64,000 nt of DNA from Salisediminibacterium beveridgei (GTDB taxonomy: Bacteria; Bacillota; Bacilli; Bacillales; Salisediminibacteriaceae), in assembly GCF_001721685.1 (NCBI RefSeq), contig NZ_CP012502.1:2108001-2172000 (forward strand), written 5' to 3'. This document shows, one piece after another, positions 17,422 to 27,400 of this stretch. A model generated the notes under the pieces. The model was not told the DNA's origin. It did not search any database and saw only the letters and a program-made list of their open reading frames with translations. Each line of letters opens with the position of its first letter. The first letter of the stretch is position 1. The translations under genes were made by a program, and so were the position numbers.

Positions 17422-18942
17422 TTACCAATCTTCTTTTTTTTCAATCTGATGCCGTTCAATCCCTTCAAGGTGCAATGATTTATATACTGCTACCATCATC
17501 AGGATCATGATCCCTGTAAATGGTAAAGCAATGATCGTTGCAATCGCCTGCATCCCATCCAGTCCCCCACTGGCAAGCAGCACTGCTGCAATTGAAGAAA
17601 TCAAAAGACCCCAGACAACCAGGATCGGACGCTTTGGATTCAGATCACCTGATGATGAGAAAACCCCCAGTACATAGGTAGCGGAATTCGCAGATGTGAT
17701 GAAAAAGATTGAAATCAGAATCAGCGCCGCGATACTGAGTATCATTTGAAATGGCAATTCACCAATCACAAGAAACAACCCTGCTTCAGGGGTTTCTGCA
17801 GTAACAGATGCAATATCTACACCGTGATTCATTTCAAAATACATACCCGCACCGCCAAAAGTGACAAACCAGATGATCGTGATGAAGGTCGGGACAATTA
17901 ATACGCCTATAATAAATTCTTGAAGAGTTCTGCCCCTGGATACCCTGGCGATAAACGTGCCCACAAACGGACTCCAGGAAATGACCCAAGCCCAGTAAAA
18001 GAGCGTCCATTCCCCCATCCACTCATTATCAGAATAAGGGGTTGTATCAAAACTTAAAGAGGGCAACTGCGTGATATACTGTCCCGTCGTCAGAATTGTG
18101 TGTTCCAAAATAAAAACCGTCGGCCCTGCGATCAGACCAACGATAAGCAGTATCCCGGCCAATCCAAGGTTCGATATACTCAAATACCGCATGCCATTAT
18201 TTAATCCCGACATCACGGACAAAAGAAAAATGACAGTCACAACAGCAATTATCGTCATATAAACCGTCATATTCGTTTCAAGATCAAAAAGCTGACTAAG
18301 TCCGCTGCCTACTTGAAGGCTGCTCATACCAAATGAAGTGGCAATCCCTACTGTCGTAGCCACAATCACAATCATATCGATCAATTTACCCGGCCACTGG
18401 TAAATTCGTTCACCGATCAAAGGATAAAACGATGAACTGACAAGACCCGGCAAATTTTTTCGGAACTTCGCGAATGCCAGACCCAGTGCAACAATCGCAT
18501 AAACAGCCCAGGGATGCACCCCCCAATGAAAAACGCCGAGTAACAGACCTTGTTCTGCGGCTTCCTGAGAGCCTGAGGACACATCACCTGCAGGATCATG
18601 GAAATGAGACATCGGTTCTCCAACGCCCCAAAATACGAGTCCTACCCCCATTCCGGCAGCGAACAACATCCCAAGCCATGTGAAGTAGGTATATTCAGGT
18701 TTTTCATTTTTCGTTCCGAGTTTCATATGTCGATAAGGTCCAAAACCCAAATAAAAACAAAAAAGAATAAAAAGCGCAGTTGCAGAGACATAAAACCAAC
18801 CAAATGATTCAACCATCTGATCCATGACATAAACGGAGTAGGTATTCAATTGTTCAGGTTCCAAATATCCCCAGATAACGATCGCTGCAACAATGATCGC
18901 TGAAACAATAAAAACAATGTATGTATTTATCTTTTCCAACAT
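17422..18942 (-). CDS. BCCT family glycine betaine/choline-type transporter (OpuD-like)
   Basis: 506 aa with 12 predicted membrane helices, usual BCCT size. Sodium-coupled uptake of a trimethylammonium osmolyte such as glycine betaine. The Gly-rich motif GAGMGVGLVFWGVGEP (about residue 90) and the family signature FYWAWVISWSPFVGTFIAR are present. A conserved aromatic substrate box is implied by the many Trp residues. The start at 18942 follows GGGAGGTGAAGCT. The exact substrate cannot be told from sequence. It fits the osmotic theme of the MscS and Ktr genes. Confidence 0.9.
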   Translation of the reverse strand: MLEKINTYIVFIVSAIIVAAIVIWGYLEPEQLNTYSVYVMDQMVESFGWFYVSATALFILFCFYLGFGPYRHMKLGTKNEKPEYTYFTWLGMLFAAGMGVGLVFWGVGEPMSHFHDPAGDVSSGSQEAAEQGLLLGVFHWGVHPWAVYAIVALGLAFAKFRKNLPGLVSSSFYPLIGERIYQWPGKLIDMIVIVATTVGIATSFGMSSLQVGSGLSQLFDLETNMTVYMTIIAVVTVIFLLSVMSGLNNGMRYLSISNLGLAGILLIVGLIAGPTVFILEHTILTTGQYITQLPSLSFDTTPYSDNEWMGEWTLFYWAWVISWSPFVGTFIARVSRGRTLQEFIIGVLIVPTFITIIWFVTFGGAGMYFEMNHGVDIASVTAETPEAGLFLVIGELPFQMILSIAALILISIFFITSANSATYVLGVFSSSGDLNPKRPILVVWGLLISSIAAVLLASGGLDGMQAIATIIALPFTGIMILMMVAVYKSLHLEGIERHQIEKKEDW

Positions 18943-18985
18943 AGCTTCACCTCCCGTAGGAGTGAAATACCCCAAACTAAACAGT

Positions 18986-19016
18986 AAAAAACGGGATACC
19001 GAAAATCGGTATCCCG
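18986..19016 (-). terminator. terminator after aceA
   Basis: CGGGATACCGA, loop, TCGGTATCCCGTTTTTT on the minus strand; perfect 11-bp stem. Confidence 0.93.
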
Positions 19017-19021
19017 AACCA

Positions 19022-20305
19022 TTAAGAATGTGTTTTTGTGAATTGCTGGCTTTCTGTGGATCCTTTCAGTGCAAGCGTGGAAGACGTTCCTCCGGTTATA
19101 ATCTGCGACACTTCATCGAAGTAGCCCGTACCCACTTCACGCTGATGCCGGGTTGCTGTGTAGCCATCTTTTTCTGAATCAAACTCAGCCTGCTGCAATT
19201 CTGAATAGGCTTCCATCCCTCTGGATTTGTACTTAAGCGCCAGTTCAAACATGCTGTGGTTCAGCGCATGGAATCCTGCAAGGGTTACAAATTGAAAAGC
19301 ATAGCCCATCTTCCCAAGCTCATCCTGGAAATTCCGGATTGTTTTTTCATCCAATTTCTTTCTCCAATTAAACGATGGTGAGCAGTTATAGGCCAACTGT
19401 TTATCCGGATACTGTTGATGAATGGCTTCGGCGAACTTGCGAGCTTCATCCAGATTCGGTTCGCTCGTTTCGCACCAGACAAGATCCGCATAAGGCGCAT
19501 AGGCAAGTCCCCTCGCAATGGCCTGATCAATTCCTGCTGTCGTCCGGTAAAAACCTTCAGCTGTTCGTTCTCCAGTCAGAAACTGATGATCATACTCATC
19601 CACATCACTGGTGATCAGATCCGCTGCATTTGCATCCGTTCTGGCTACGATAATCGTTGGTACATCGCACACATCCGCAGCCAGTCTTGCAGATATGAGA
19701 TTCTTAACAGCTACCTGTGTCGGCAGCAGTACTTTTCCGCCAAGATGCCCGCATTTCTTCTCAGAAGACAGCTGGTCCTCAAGATGAACACCTGCCGCTC
19801 CTGCTTCAATCATCGCTTTTGTCAGTTCAAAAACATTCAATGAGCCGCCAAATCCTGCTTCCATATCTGCAACAATCGGTGCAAAGTAGTCGATTTCTCC
19901 ACCACCTTCTGACTGTTGAATCTGATCAGCTCTTTGAAATGTCTGATTGATTTTTTTTACAACATTCGGTACAGAGTTTGCCGGGTAAAGGCTTTGATCC
20001 GGATACATCTGTCCTGAAAGATTCGCATCAGCGGCAACTTGCCAGCCGCTGAGATAAATTGCTTCAAGACCGGCTTTGACTTGTTGCATTGCCTGATTTC
20101 CCGTCAATGCACCAAGAGCCGCTACATATGGCCGTTCTTGCATCAGCCGCCATAATTTCTCAGCCCCATGTCTTGCAAGGCTGTACTCAATATGGAGCGA
20201 TCCCTGAAGCTTTTGCACATCTTCCGGTGAATAAGGTCTTACCACTCCAGTAAATCGTTCCTGTTCCCATTCATTTTTCATCATGCCGGCTGTTTTTTGA
20301 CCCAT
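19022..20305 (-). CDS. aceA: isocitrate lyase
   Basis: 427 aa. It splits isocitrate into glyoxylate and succinate, first step of the glyoxylate shunt. The active-site signature KKCGHLGGK and the substrate-binding NCSPSFNW motif are present. The ATG (MGQKTAG) is eight bases from AAGGAG; the GTG three codons upstream is too close to that site. It lies 18 bases after glcB and is co-transcribed with it. The shunt allows growth on acetate or fatty acids; B. subtilis 168 lacks it. Confidence 0.95.
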   Translation of the reverse strand: MGQKTAGMMKNEWEQERFTGVVRPYSPEDVQKLQGSLHIEYSLARHGAEKLWRLMQERPYVAALGALTGNQAMQQVKAGLEAIYLSGWQVAADANLSGQMYPDQSLYPANSVPNVVKKINQTFQRADQIQQSEGGGEIDYFAPIVADMEAGFGGSLNVFELTKAMIEAGAAGVHLEDQLSSEKKCGHLGGKVLLPTQVAVKNLISARLAADVCDVPTIIVARTDANAADLITSDVDEYDHQFLTGERTAEGFYRTTAGIDQAIARGLAYAPYADLVWCETSEPNLDEARKFAEAIHQQYPDKQLAYNCSPSFNWRKKLDEKTIRNFQDELGKMGYAFQFVTLAGFHALNHSMFELALKYKSRGMEAYSELQQAEFDSEKDGYTATRHQREVGTGYFDEVSQIITGGTSSTLALKGSTESQQFTKTHS

Positions 20306-20323
20306 TTCTAACACTCCTTCAGA

Positions 20324-22480
20324 TTATTTATTCTTAAATGCTCTTCTTCTTCTATGCAAAATGGGTTCAGTATACCCATTAGGCTGCTGGTGTCCTTCAA
20401 AAATAAGTTCCAACGCCCCCTGAAAAGCTTCGGACTCCTCAAAACGCCCACTCATAAACTGATAATCCGGATCCAGCTGATTCTGTTCATCAACCAGCTT
20501 TGCCATTTTCTTCATCACCTGACGAACCTGTTCCTTTGTTACCACGCCATGGTGCAACCAGTTAGCCATGTGCTGACTCGAAATTCTGAGCGTCGCTCTG
20601 TCTTCCATCAGTCCGGTTCCATGAATGTCCGGTACTTTGGAACATCCTATGCCATGCTCAATCCAGCGAACAACATAGCCGAGAATCCCTTGCGCATTGT
20701 TTTCCAACTCTTCGTTAATTTCTTTTTCTGTCCAGGACGGATCAGGTTCTATAGGCAACGTCAGCATTTCTCGTGTTTTGTCAGTCAATGTCTTCATCAA
20801 ATTATTCTGTATATCGGACAAGTTCACCTGATGATAGTGAATGGCATGTAAGACTGCCGCCGTTGGTGAAGGGACCCAAGCCGTGTTACCGCCGGCATAA
20901 AGATGACCGATTTTTTGATCTACCATCTTTTTCATCTCATCAGGCATGGCCCACATCCCTTTGCCAATTTGTCCTTTATGATTCAAACCGGTCTGCAGGC
21001 CATTAAACACATTCGATTGCTCATAGCCAGTAAGCCAAACTGAATCCTTCATAGCACCTTTACGAATCATTGGACCAATCTGAAATGCCGTATGAATTTC
21101 ATCGCCAGTTCGATCAAGAAACCCTGTATTGATAAAGAAGATCCGATTCCGGACTTCATCAATGCAATTTTTTAAATTCAGTGATGTCCTTCTTTCTTCG
21201 TCCATTACTCCGATTTTGATCGTATTTGCTGGCAGATCGAGTATCTCTTCGATATCTGTGAACATGCTGTTGGCAAATTTAACCTCTTCAGAGCCATGCA
21301 TTTTCGGTTTGACAATGTAAATTGATCCTTTATCTGAATTCGTATGAGTACCTTTTCCTTGATGATCCAGTTTACCGATCAAACCAGATATGATCCCGTC
21401 GATCATTCCTTCGAACGTATGACTGCCATCAGCAAACGTGATTAAGTCGGTCTTCATCAAGTGCCCGACATTCCTGACCAGCAGTAAAGACCTGCCTGAT
21501 AATGAGAACGTAGTATTATCTTGTGCCTGATAGACCCGGTCCTCATTCAGTTTTCTGGTCACTGTTCGACCACCTTTAGTGAATTCAGTAGTGAGTGAGC
21601 CCTCAATCAGTTGATGCCAATGGTGGTATACATCCAGTTTATCTTCCGGATCGACTGCTGCAACGGAATCTTCAAAGTCTGCAATCACCGTTGTTGCAGC
21701 TTCCAATTCAATATCTTTGACGCCTGCTTTATCGTTTTTTCCAATCGGATGAGTACGATCGATCAGAATATCCAGGTGCATTCGATGATGTTCAATCAAG
21801 ATCGATTCAGGCGACTGTGGATCTCCCCGATACCCTTTGAATTGTAGTGAAGATGCGAGTTCTGTCCATGAATCTTTCACTTTCACTTTTAACATCTTGT
21901 TGTCAATTACGTATTCTTCCGCTTCCTGATGACTGCCTGTTACTAAAGGGACCCATTCATCGAGCAGGGCTTTAGAATACTCGATGACCGCACTGCCTCT
22001 TAAAGGGTTATACGAAGATGTTTTTTCTTTCCCGTGATCTTCATCTATCACATCCGTTCCATACAATGAATCATAGAGGCTTCCCCATCTTGCGTTGGCT
22101 GCATTCAATGCATAGCGGGCATTATTAACGGGAACAACCAACTGCGGTCCTGCTTGTGAAGTGATTTCATCATCGAGCTGATTGGTTTCCACTTTACTTT
22201 TCGACCGTTCTTCTTCAAGATACCCTGCCTCTTTCAAGAAGTGTTGATATTGTTCTAAATCAAGGCATTCATTCAATGTCAGCTGGTCATGCATCAACTG
22301 TATATCATCGCGTTTCTTCAATAGGTTTTCGTTTATATCATGATGTTTATTGAGATATGCTTCCACCCTGCTCCAAAAAGTATCGTTGTTTATTCCTGCA
22401 GTGATGAGCAGCTTGTCCACCCATGATGCAAATTCTTTCTCAACGTTCAAACTACCCAACTTCTTATAATGATAAGTCAT
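20324..22480 (-). CDS. glcB: malate synthase G
   Basis: 718 aa, the size of the monomeric G isoform (the A isoform is about 530 aa). It condenses glyoxylate with acetyl-CoA to malate, second step of the shunt. Family segments include ATTVIADFEDSVAAVDPEDK, IVKPKMHGSEEV, GVMDEERRTSLNL and FINTGFLDRTGDEIH. The start follows AAGGGAGTTCAGAC. First gene of the glcB-aceA operon, with a sigma-A type promoter upstream. Confidence 0.95.
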   Translation of the reverse strand: MTYHYKKLGSLNVEKEFASWVDKLLITAGINNDTFWSRVEAYLNKHHDINENLLKKRDDIQLMHDQLTLNECLDLEQYQHFLKEAGYLEEERSKSKVETNQLDDEITSQAGPQLVVPVNNARYALNAANARWGSLYDSLYGTDVIDEDHGKEKTSSYNPLRGSAVIEYSKALLDEWVPLVTGSHQEAEEYVIDNKMLKVKVKDSWTELASSLQFKGYRGDPQSPESILIEHHRMHLDILIDRTHPIGKNDKAGVKDIELEAATTVIADFEDSVAAVDPEDKLDVYHHWHQLIEGSLTTEFTKGGRTVTRKLNEDRVYQAQDNTTFSLSGRSLLLVRNVGHLMKTDLITFADGSHTFEGMIDGIISGLIGKLDHQGKGTHTNSDKGSIYIVKPKMHGSEEVKFANSMFTDIEEILDLPANTIKIGVMDEERRTSLNLKNCIDEVRNRIFFINTGFLDRTGDEIHTAFQIGPMIRKGAMKDSVWLTGYEQSNVFNGLQTGLNHKGQIGKGMWAMPDEMKKMVDQKIGHLYAGGNTAWVPSPTAAVLHAIHYHQVNLSDIQNNLMKTLTDKTREMLTLPIEPDPSWTEKEINEELENNAQGILGYVVRWIEHGIGCSKVPDIHGTGLMEDRATLRISSQHMANWLHHGVVTKEQVRQVMKKMAKLVDEQNQLDPDYQFMSGRFEESEAFQGALELIFEGHQQPNGYTEPILHRRRRAFKNK

Positions 22481-22526
22481 GTCTGAACTCCCTTCTGTTA
22501 TAATACAGTTTGATAACTTGTTTATT

Positions 22527-22554
22527 ATTATATAACAACAAAATTAAAATGCAA
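22527..22554 (-). promoter_or_regulatory. putative promoter of glcB-aceA
   Basis: On the minus strand TTGCAT, 16-base spacer, TATAAT, about 47 bases before glcB. The -10 box is consensus, the -35 box only partly. Confidence 0.5.
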
Positions 22555-22830
22555 CCCTTTTTTAAAAATTATTTCATGAATTTCCATCGTCCATTCATCG
22601 TGACCATGGATCTCAAACTGATTACAGTTTTGGGCATACTTTTCAACAAAATCTCTGTTAAAGCCTTTTATTGCTATTGGGATGGAAAGAGCGACTGGTG
22701 GTAACACCAGGGAGAGCAGCGAATGTTTAGAGGGGTAAGCCATTGGGTACCTTTTCGCCCTAAGCGATTGAAAAACAACACTGAAAGCACAGCCATTGTT
22801 TCTAAACCCCATCATATATTTTAGAGCCAC
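22555..22830. other. non-coding stretch between gltD and glcB
   Basis: No gene with a ribosome site is visible. It holds a perfect hairpin CTGGTG-GTAA-CACCAG near 22695-22710 and short open frames that stop repeatedly. It could be the remains of a small mobile element or an uncharacterised RNA; nothing more can be supported. Confidence 0.4.
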
Positions 22831-22870
22831 AAAAAACAGCAGAAATCCACTTCCAGAGGATTTCTGCTGT
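22831..22870 (-). terminator. terminator after gltB-gltD
   Basis: On the minus strand ACAGCAGAAATCC, loop, GGATTTCTGCTGTTTTTT; 13-bp stem with T run. Confidence 0.92.
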
Positions 22871-22951
22871 GTTATCAATTATTTCTTCTCATCGAATTTT
22901 CAACTAGAGCAAACTATATAACGAGTTGACATCCCCATTATAAACATGTTC

Positions 22952-24439
22952 TTAAGGCAGTACCGTTGAGCCCATCAAATAACGGTCACATTCTCTTGCA
23001 GCCCCTCGTCCTTCGTTGATGGCCCAAACCACCAGACTTTGGCCCCGCCTTGCATCACCTGCGGCAAAAACGCCATCCCTGTTTGTGGTATAGACTTCGT
23101 GATCGGCTTCGATTGTTGTATTATCGGTTGTTTCCAATCCGAAATGTTGAACCAGACCTTGCTCCGGACCGGTAAAACCAAGAGCAAGAAAGACAAGATC
23201 TGTTTCCCAAACTTGCTCAGTACCTGGAATGATTTCCTGGGTCCGGTTGCCATAGGCGTCTTTCGTCGCTTCCACCTCGATGGTATGCACTTCTTTTAAC
23301 TTTCCGTTCTCATCACCAGTGAATTTTGTCGCCACAATTCCATAAGCCCTGGCGTCTTTTCCAAAAATCGCAGCAGCTTCTTTGTGGCCATACTCGTCGA
23401 CATGAACGATTGGCCATTGTGGCCAAGGATTTTTCGACTCATCCCGTTCCGTGGATTTTTTTCGGTATTTATCAAACTGGGTTAAGGATTTACAACCATG
23501 TCTCATCGATGTCGCAATACAGTCAGTACCGGTATCTCCACCACCGATCACAACAACCCTTTTGTCTTTCACAGACAGGAACTCACCATCTTTGTGACCG
23601 GAATTCAATAAACTTTTCGTATTCGCATGAAGAAAATCCATTGCAAAATGAACGCCATCCAGTTTTTCCCCTTCAATACCGGACGATCTCGGCACTGTAG
23701 CACCAGTACAAAGAATCACAGCATCAAAATCAGACTGAAGTGACTCAGATGAGATATCTTTCCCTATTTCTGTTTCTGTTATGAAGGTGATTCCTTCTTC
23801 CTCCAGGAGTTTGATCCTTCTCATAACAATTTCAAAAGGAAGTTTTGCTTCAGGGATACCGTAAGTAAGTAGGCCCCCGATATGCGTGTCCCGTTCATAG
23901 ACGGTCACCGTATGACCTGCTTTATTAAGCTGATCAGCTGCGGCAAGACCTGCCGGGCCGCTCCCAACAATTGCAACGCTTTTCCCGGTGCGTTTTTCCG
24001 GTGGTTTCGCAGTCACCCAACCTTCAGAAAAACCTTTATCAATAATCGATCGTTCTACTGACCGGATAGCCACCGGGGGTTCGTTAAGCCCGAGAACGCA
24101 TGCCCCTTCACACGGAGCAGGACAAGTATACCCCGTAAATTCAGGGAAATTGTTCATTTCATGTTCTTTTTTCAGCGCTTCTTTCCATTGGCCTCTGTAG
24201 ACCAGATCATTCCATTCAGGAATTAAATGATAAACAGGACATCCGGATGTCCCATTTTCCATCTCAATTCCGGTGTGGCAGGTAGGCACGCCGCAATCCA
24301 TGCAGCGTGCTCCTTGTTCTTGTGCTTCCTGTTCGGTCATGCCTACGGTATACAGATCCCAGTCTTTTGTTCGTTCAGCGGGGTCTCTTTCCGTATGCGT
24401 TTGACGCTTGAACTCCATAAAGCCTGTCATTTTCCCCAT
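22952..24439 (-). CDS. gltD: glutamate synthase (NADPH) small subunit
   Basis: 495 aa. It passes electrons from NADPH through FAD and Fe-S clusters to the large subunit, which makes glutamate from 2-oxoglutarate and glutamine. N-terminal cysteines ([18 protein letters not shown]) bind Fe-S clusters, [13 protein letters not shown] is the FAD site (about residue 152) and [11 protein letters not shown] the NADPH site (about 297). The start follows AAAGGGGTCGACTACG. It lies 36 bases after gltB in the same transcript. Confidence 0.95.
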   Translation of the reverse strand: MGKMTGFMEFKRQTHTERDPAERTKDWDLYTVGMTEQEAQEQGARCMDCGVPTCHTGIEMENGTSGCPVYHLIPEWNDLVYRGQWKEALKKEHEMNNFPEFTGYTCPAPCEGACVLGLNEPPVAIRSVERSIIDKGFSEGWVTAKPPEKRTGKSVAIVGSGPAGLAAADQLNKAGHTVTVYERDTHIGGLLTYGIPEAKLPFEIVMRRIKLLEEEGITFITETEIGKDISSESLQSDFDAVILCTGATVPRSSGIEGEKLDGVHFAMDFLHANTKSLLNSGHKDGEFLSVKDKRVVVIGGGDTGTDCIATSMRHGCKSLTQFDKYRKKSTERDESKNPWPQWPIVHVDEYGHKEAAAIFGKDARAYGIVATKFTGDENGKLKEVHTIEVEATKDAYGNRTQEIIPGTEQVWETDLVFLALGFTGPEQGLVQHFGLETTDNTTIEADHEVYTTNRDGVFAAGDARRGQSLVVWAINEGRGAARECDRYLMGSTVLP

Positions 24440-24475
24440 CGTAGTCGACCCCTTTCAGCACATGGTCCATTCTGC

Positions 24476-27400
24476 TTATTTATATTCTTCAAATGCTGCC
24501 ATCTCTGCATCTTTTCGCTCCTGACCATCATCGATCAGTTCTTGTATACGATTTTGAATCTGCTCATATTGCTTTGGCACAACACGAATGATCTTGCCGG
24601 CCAACTCATCCCAACGTCTGAGGATGTCTTTTCCCCGATCACTGTAAGTGTGTTCAATATGACGTTTGATTGTTTCATAAACCATGGTTAATTCTTCGCC
24701 CTCAGAGAGTGTCGACATGGTGACCATGTCATTGTTCAGTTGATCCTCAAAAGGTGTATCTGCTTCATGCAATACATAAGCAGCACCCCCGCTCATACCC
24801 GCGGCAAAGTTTTTACCTACTGAGCCAAGAATGATGACCCGGCCTCCCGTCATGTACTCACAGGCATGATCTCCGGTCCCTTCAACAATCACATTTGCTC
24901 CACTGTTACGGACGCAAAAACGTTCACCGACAATTCCGTTGATATAAGCCTCACCGGACGTCGCTCCGTAGAAGCATACGTTACCAGCAATCATATTCTG
25001 TTCAGCAATAAACGTTCGCTTTCTGGATGGACGAAGGATAATCCTTCCGCCGGATAAACCTTTTCCGACATAATCATTCGCATCACCTACAAGTTTCAGT
25101 GTCATACCGTTGGGTATGAATGCACCGAAACTCTGACCGGCAGAGCCTTTGAAAGACAGACGGATCGTATTATCGGGAAGTCCCTCTAAACCGTATCTTT
25201 TGGAGATTTCACTTCCTAGAATCGTTCCTGTTACCCGGTTAATATTACGGATCGAAAATGTACCTTTTACAGGGACTTTATGATCCAGTGCATCTTCACA
25301 AAACGGGATCAATTCCTGCATATCAAGAGAAGAATCCAGCCCATGATCCTGTTCCATTGTCTGATACCGGGAGGAGTACTTTGGAACTTTCGGCATATGA
25401 AGCAGTCTGGAAAAATCGAGACCTTTGCCTTTCCAATGATTGATTTCATCATTTTTCTCAAGCATGTCTGCTCTTCCGACCATGTCATTGATTGTTTTGA
25501 AGCCAAGTTCAGCCATGATCTCACGAACTTCCTGAGCCACATAACGCATAAAATTTTCGATACTATCTGCAGTTCCGATAAATTTCTTTCTCAGTTCCGG
25601 GTTCTGTGTTGCAACACCAACAGGACATGTATCCAGATGACAGACCCGCATCATGACGCATCCAAGAACCACAAGTGGCGCGGTGGAAAAACCAAATTCC
25701 TCTGCTCCAAGTAATGCAGCAACCGCAACGTCACGTCCGGTCATCATTTTACCATCCGTTTCCACAACAATCCGATCCCTCAAACCATTTAAGAGAAGCG
25801 TTTGATGCGTTTCACTTAAACCCAGTTCCCAAGGCATTCCCGCATGTTTCAAACTTGTTCTTGGCGCTGCACCAGTTCCGCCATCATAGCCTGAGATTAA
25901 TACCAGATCTGCCCGGCCTTTGGCAACACCAGCTGCTATCGTACCCACACCATCTGCCGAAACCAGCTTCACACTGATCCGTGCCGATGGATTAGCATTC
26001 TTCAGATTATGGATCAGTTCCGCCAAATCTTCAATGGAATAAATGTCGTGGTGAGGAGGTGGAGAAATCAATTCCACACCTGGTGTGGACCCCCGCACTT
26101 CAGCAATCCATGGATAAACTTTCTTTCCAGGCAGGTGTCCGCCTTCACCGGGCTTTGCTCCTTGGGCAACTTTGATCTGAATCTCATCAGCATTGACAAG
26201 AAAATGACTTTTAACACCAAATCGACCGGAAGCCACTTGTTTAATGGCACTTCTTCTCGAGTCACCATTCTCATCCTGGGTAAAACGGGAAATGTCTTCT
26301 CCCCCTTCACCGGAATTAGACTGTCCACCTAACCGATTCATGGCGATCGCTAGTGCCTCATGTGCTTCCTGACTGATCGCACCATAGGACATGGCTCCTG
26401 TCTTAAACCGTTTCACGATGTCTTCCACTGATTCAACATCATCAATCGGGACCGGTTTTCCCGGTTTGAAACGGAGCATACCACGAATAGACTGTAAATT
26501 CTTCGATTCATTCGTTAAGAGTTCAGAATACTTTTTGAACAATTGATAATCACCTTGTCTGCAGGCATGCTGCAGGTAGTGAATCGTCTGGGGATTGTAC
26601 TGATGGTCTTCGCCAAATTTACGCCATTGGAATTCATCTCCGGCGTCAAGGGACTTCTCTCTGCCACGAAACTCCTGAAAAGCCGTTTGATGACGAAGGA
26701 CTGTTTCGTGCTCCATCACTGATAAATCGATCCCGCCGATTTGAGAAGCAGTGCGGGTAAAATAGCGGTCAATAACGTGATCAGCAATCCCGATGGCCTG
26801 AAAGATCTGTGCTCCACGGTAACTTTGAATGGTAGAGATCCCCATCTTGGAGAGAACTTTCATAATTCCGTCTGTAACCGCCTTGACGTATTGCCGTGCT
26901 GCTTCTTTAGAATGGATTTTAACCAGTTCTTTGCGGTCAATCAGATCATTAAGAGTGGCAAAAGCCAGATAAGGGTTGATCGCTTCTGCCCCGTAACCCA
27001 GAAGGGTTGCAAAATGATGAACTTCCCTGGTTTCACCTGTTTCTACCAAAATGCTGACGCTTGTCCGGTTTCCTTGCCGAATCAGGTGATGATGAACACC
27101 TGAAACAGCCAATAATGCCGGAATCGCAGCATATTCTTTGGATAAGCCCTTGTCCGATAAGGTTAAAAACACTGCACCGCTTTTTATCGCTTCATCTGCT
27201 TCTTTAAAAAGTGCTTCAAGGCGGTTTTCCATTGCACCTTCCCCGTCTTCCACCGAAAACAGTGTCGAGAGCACAGCAGATTTAAAAGCAGGCTCCTCTT
27301 GCTGCTGCAATGTCGCCAGTTCGTCATCTGTCAAAACCGGCGAGCTGAGTGTAATATGACGACAGCTTTCAGCGGTCGCATCCACCACACTGCCCTCTTT

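Noticed and set aside
22528..22878. 116-aa minus-strand frame between gltD and glcB
   Set aside because: It runs through the gltD terminator hairpin and over the glcB promoter, has no ribosome site, and the peptide resembles nothing I know.
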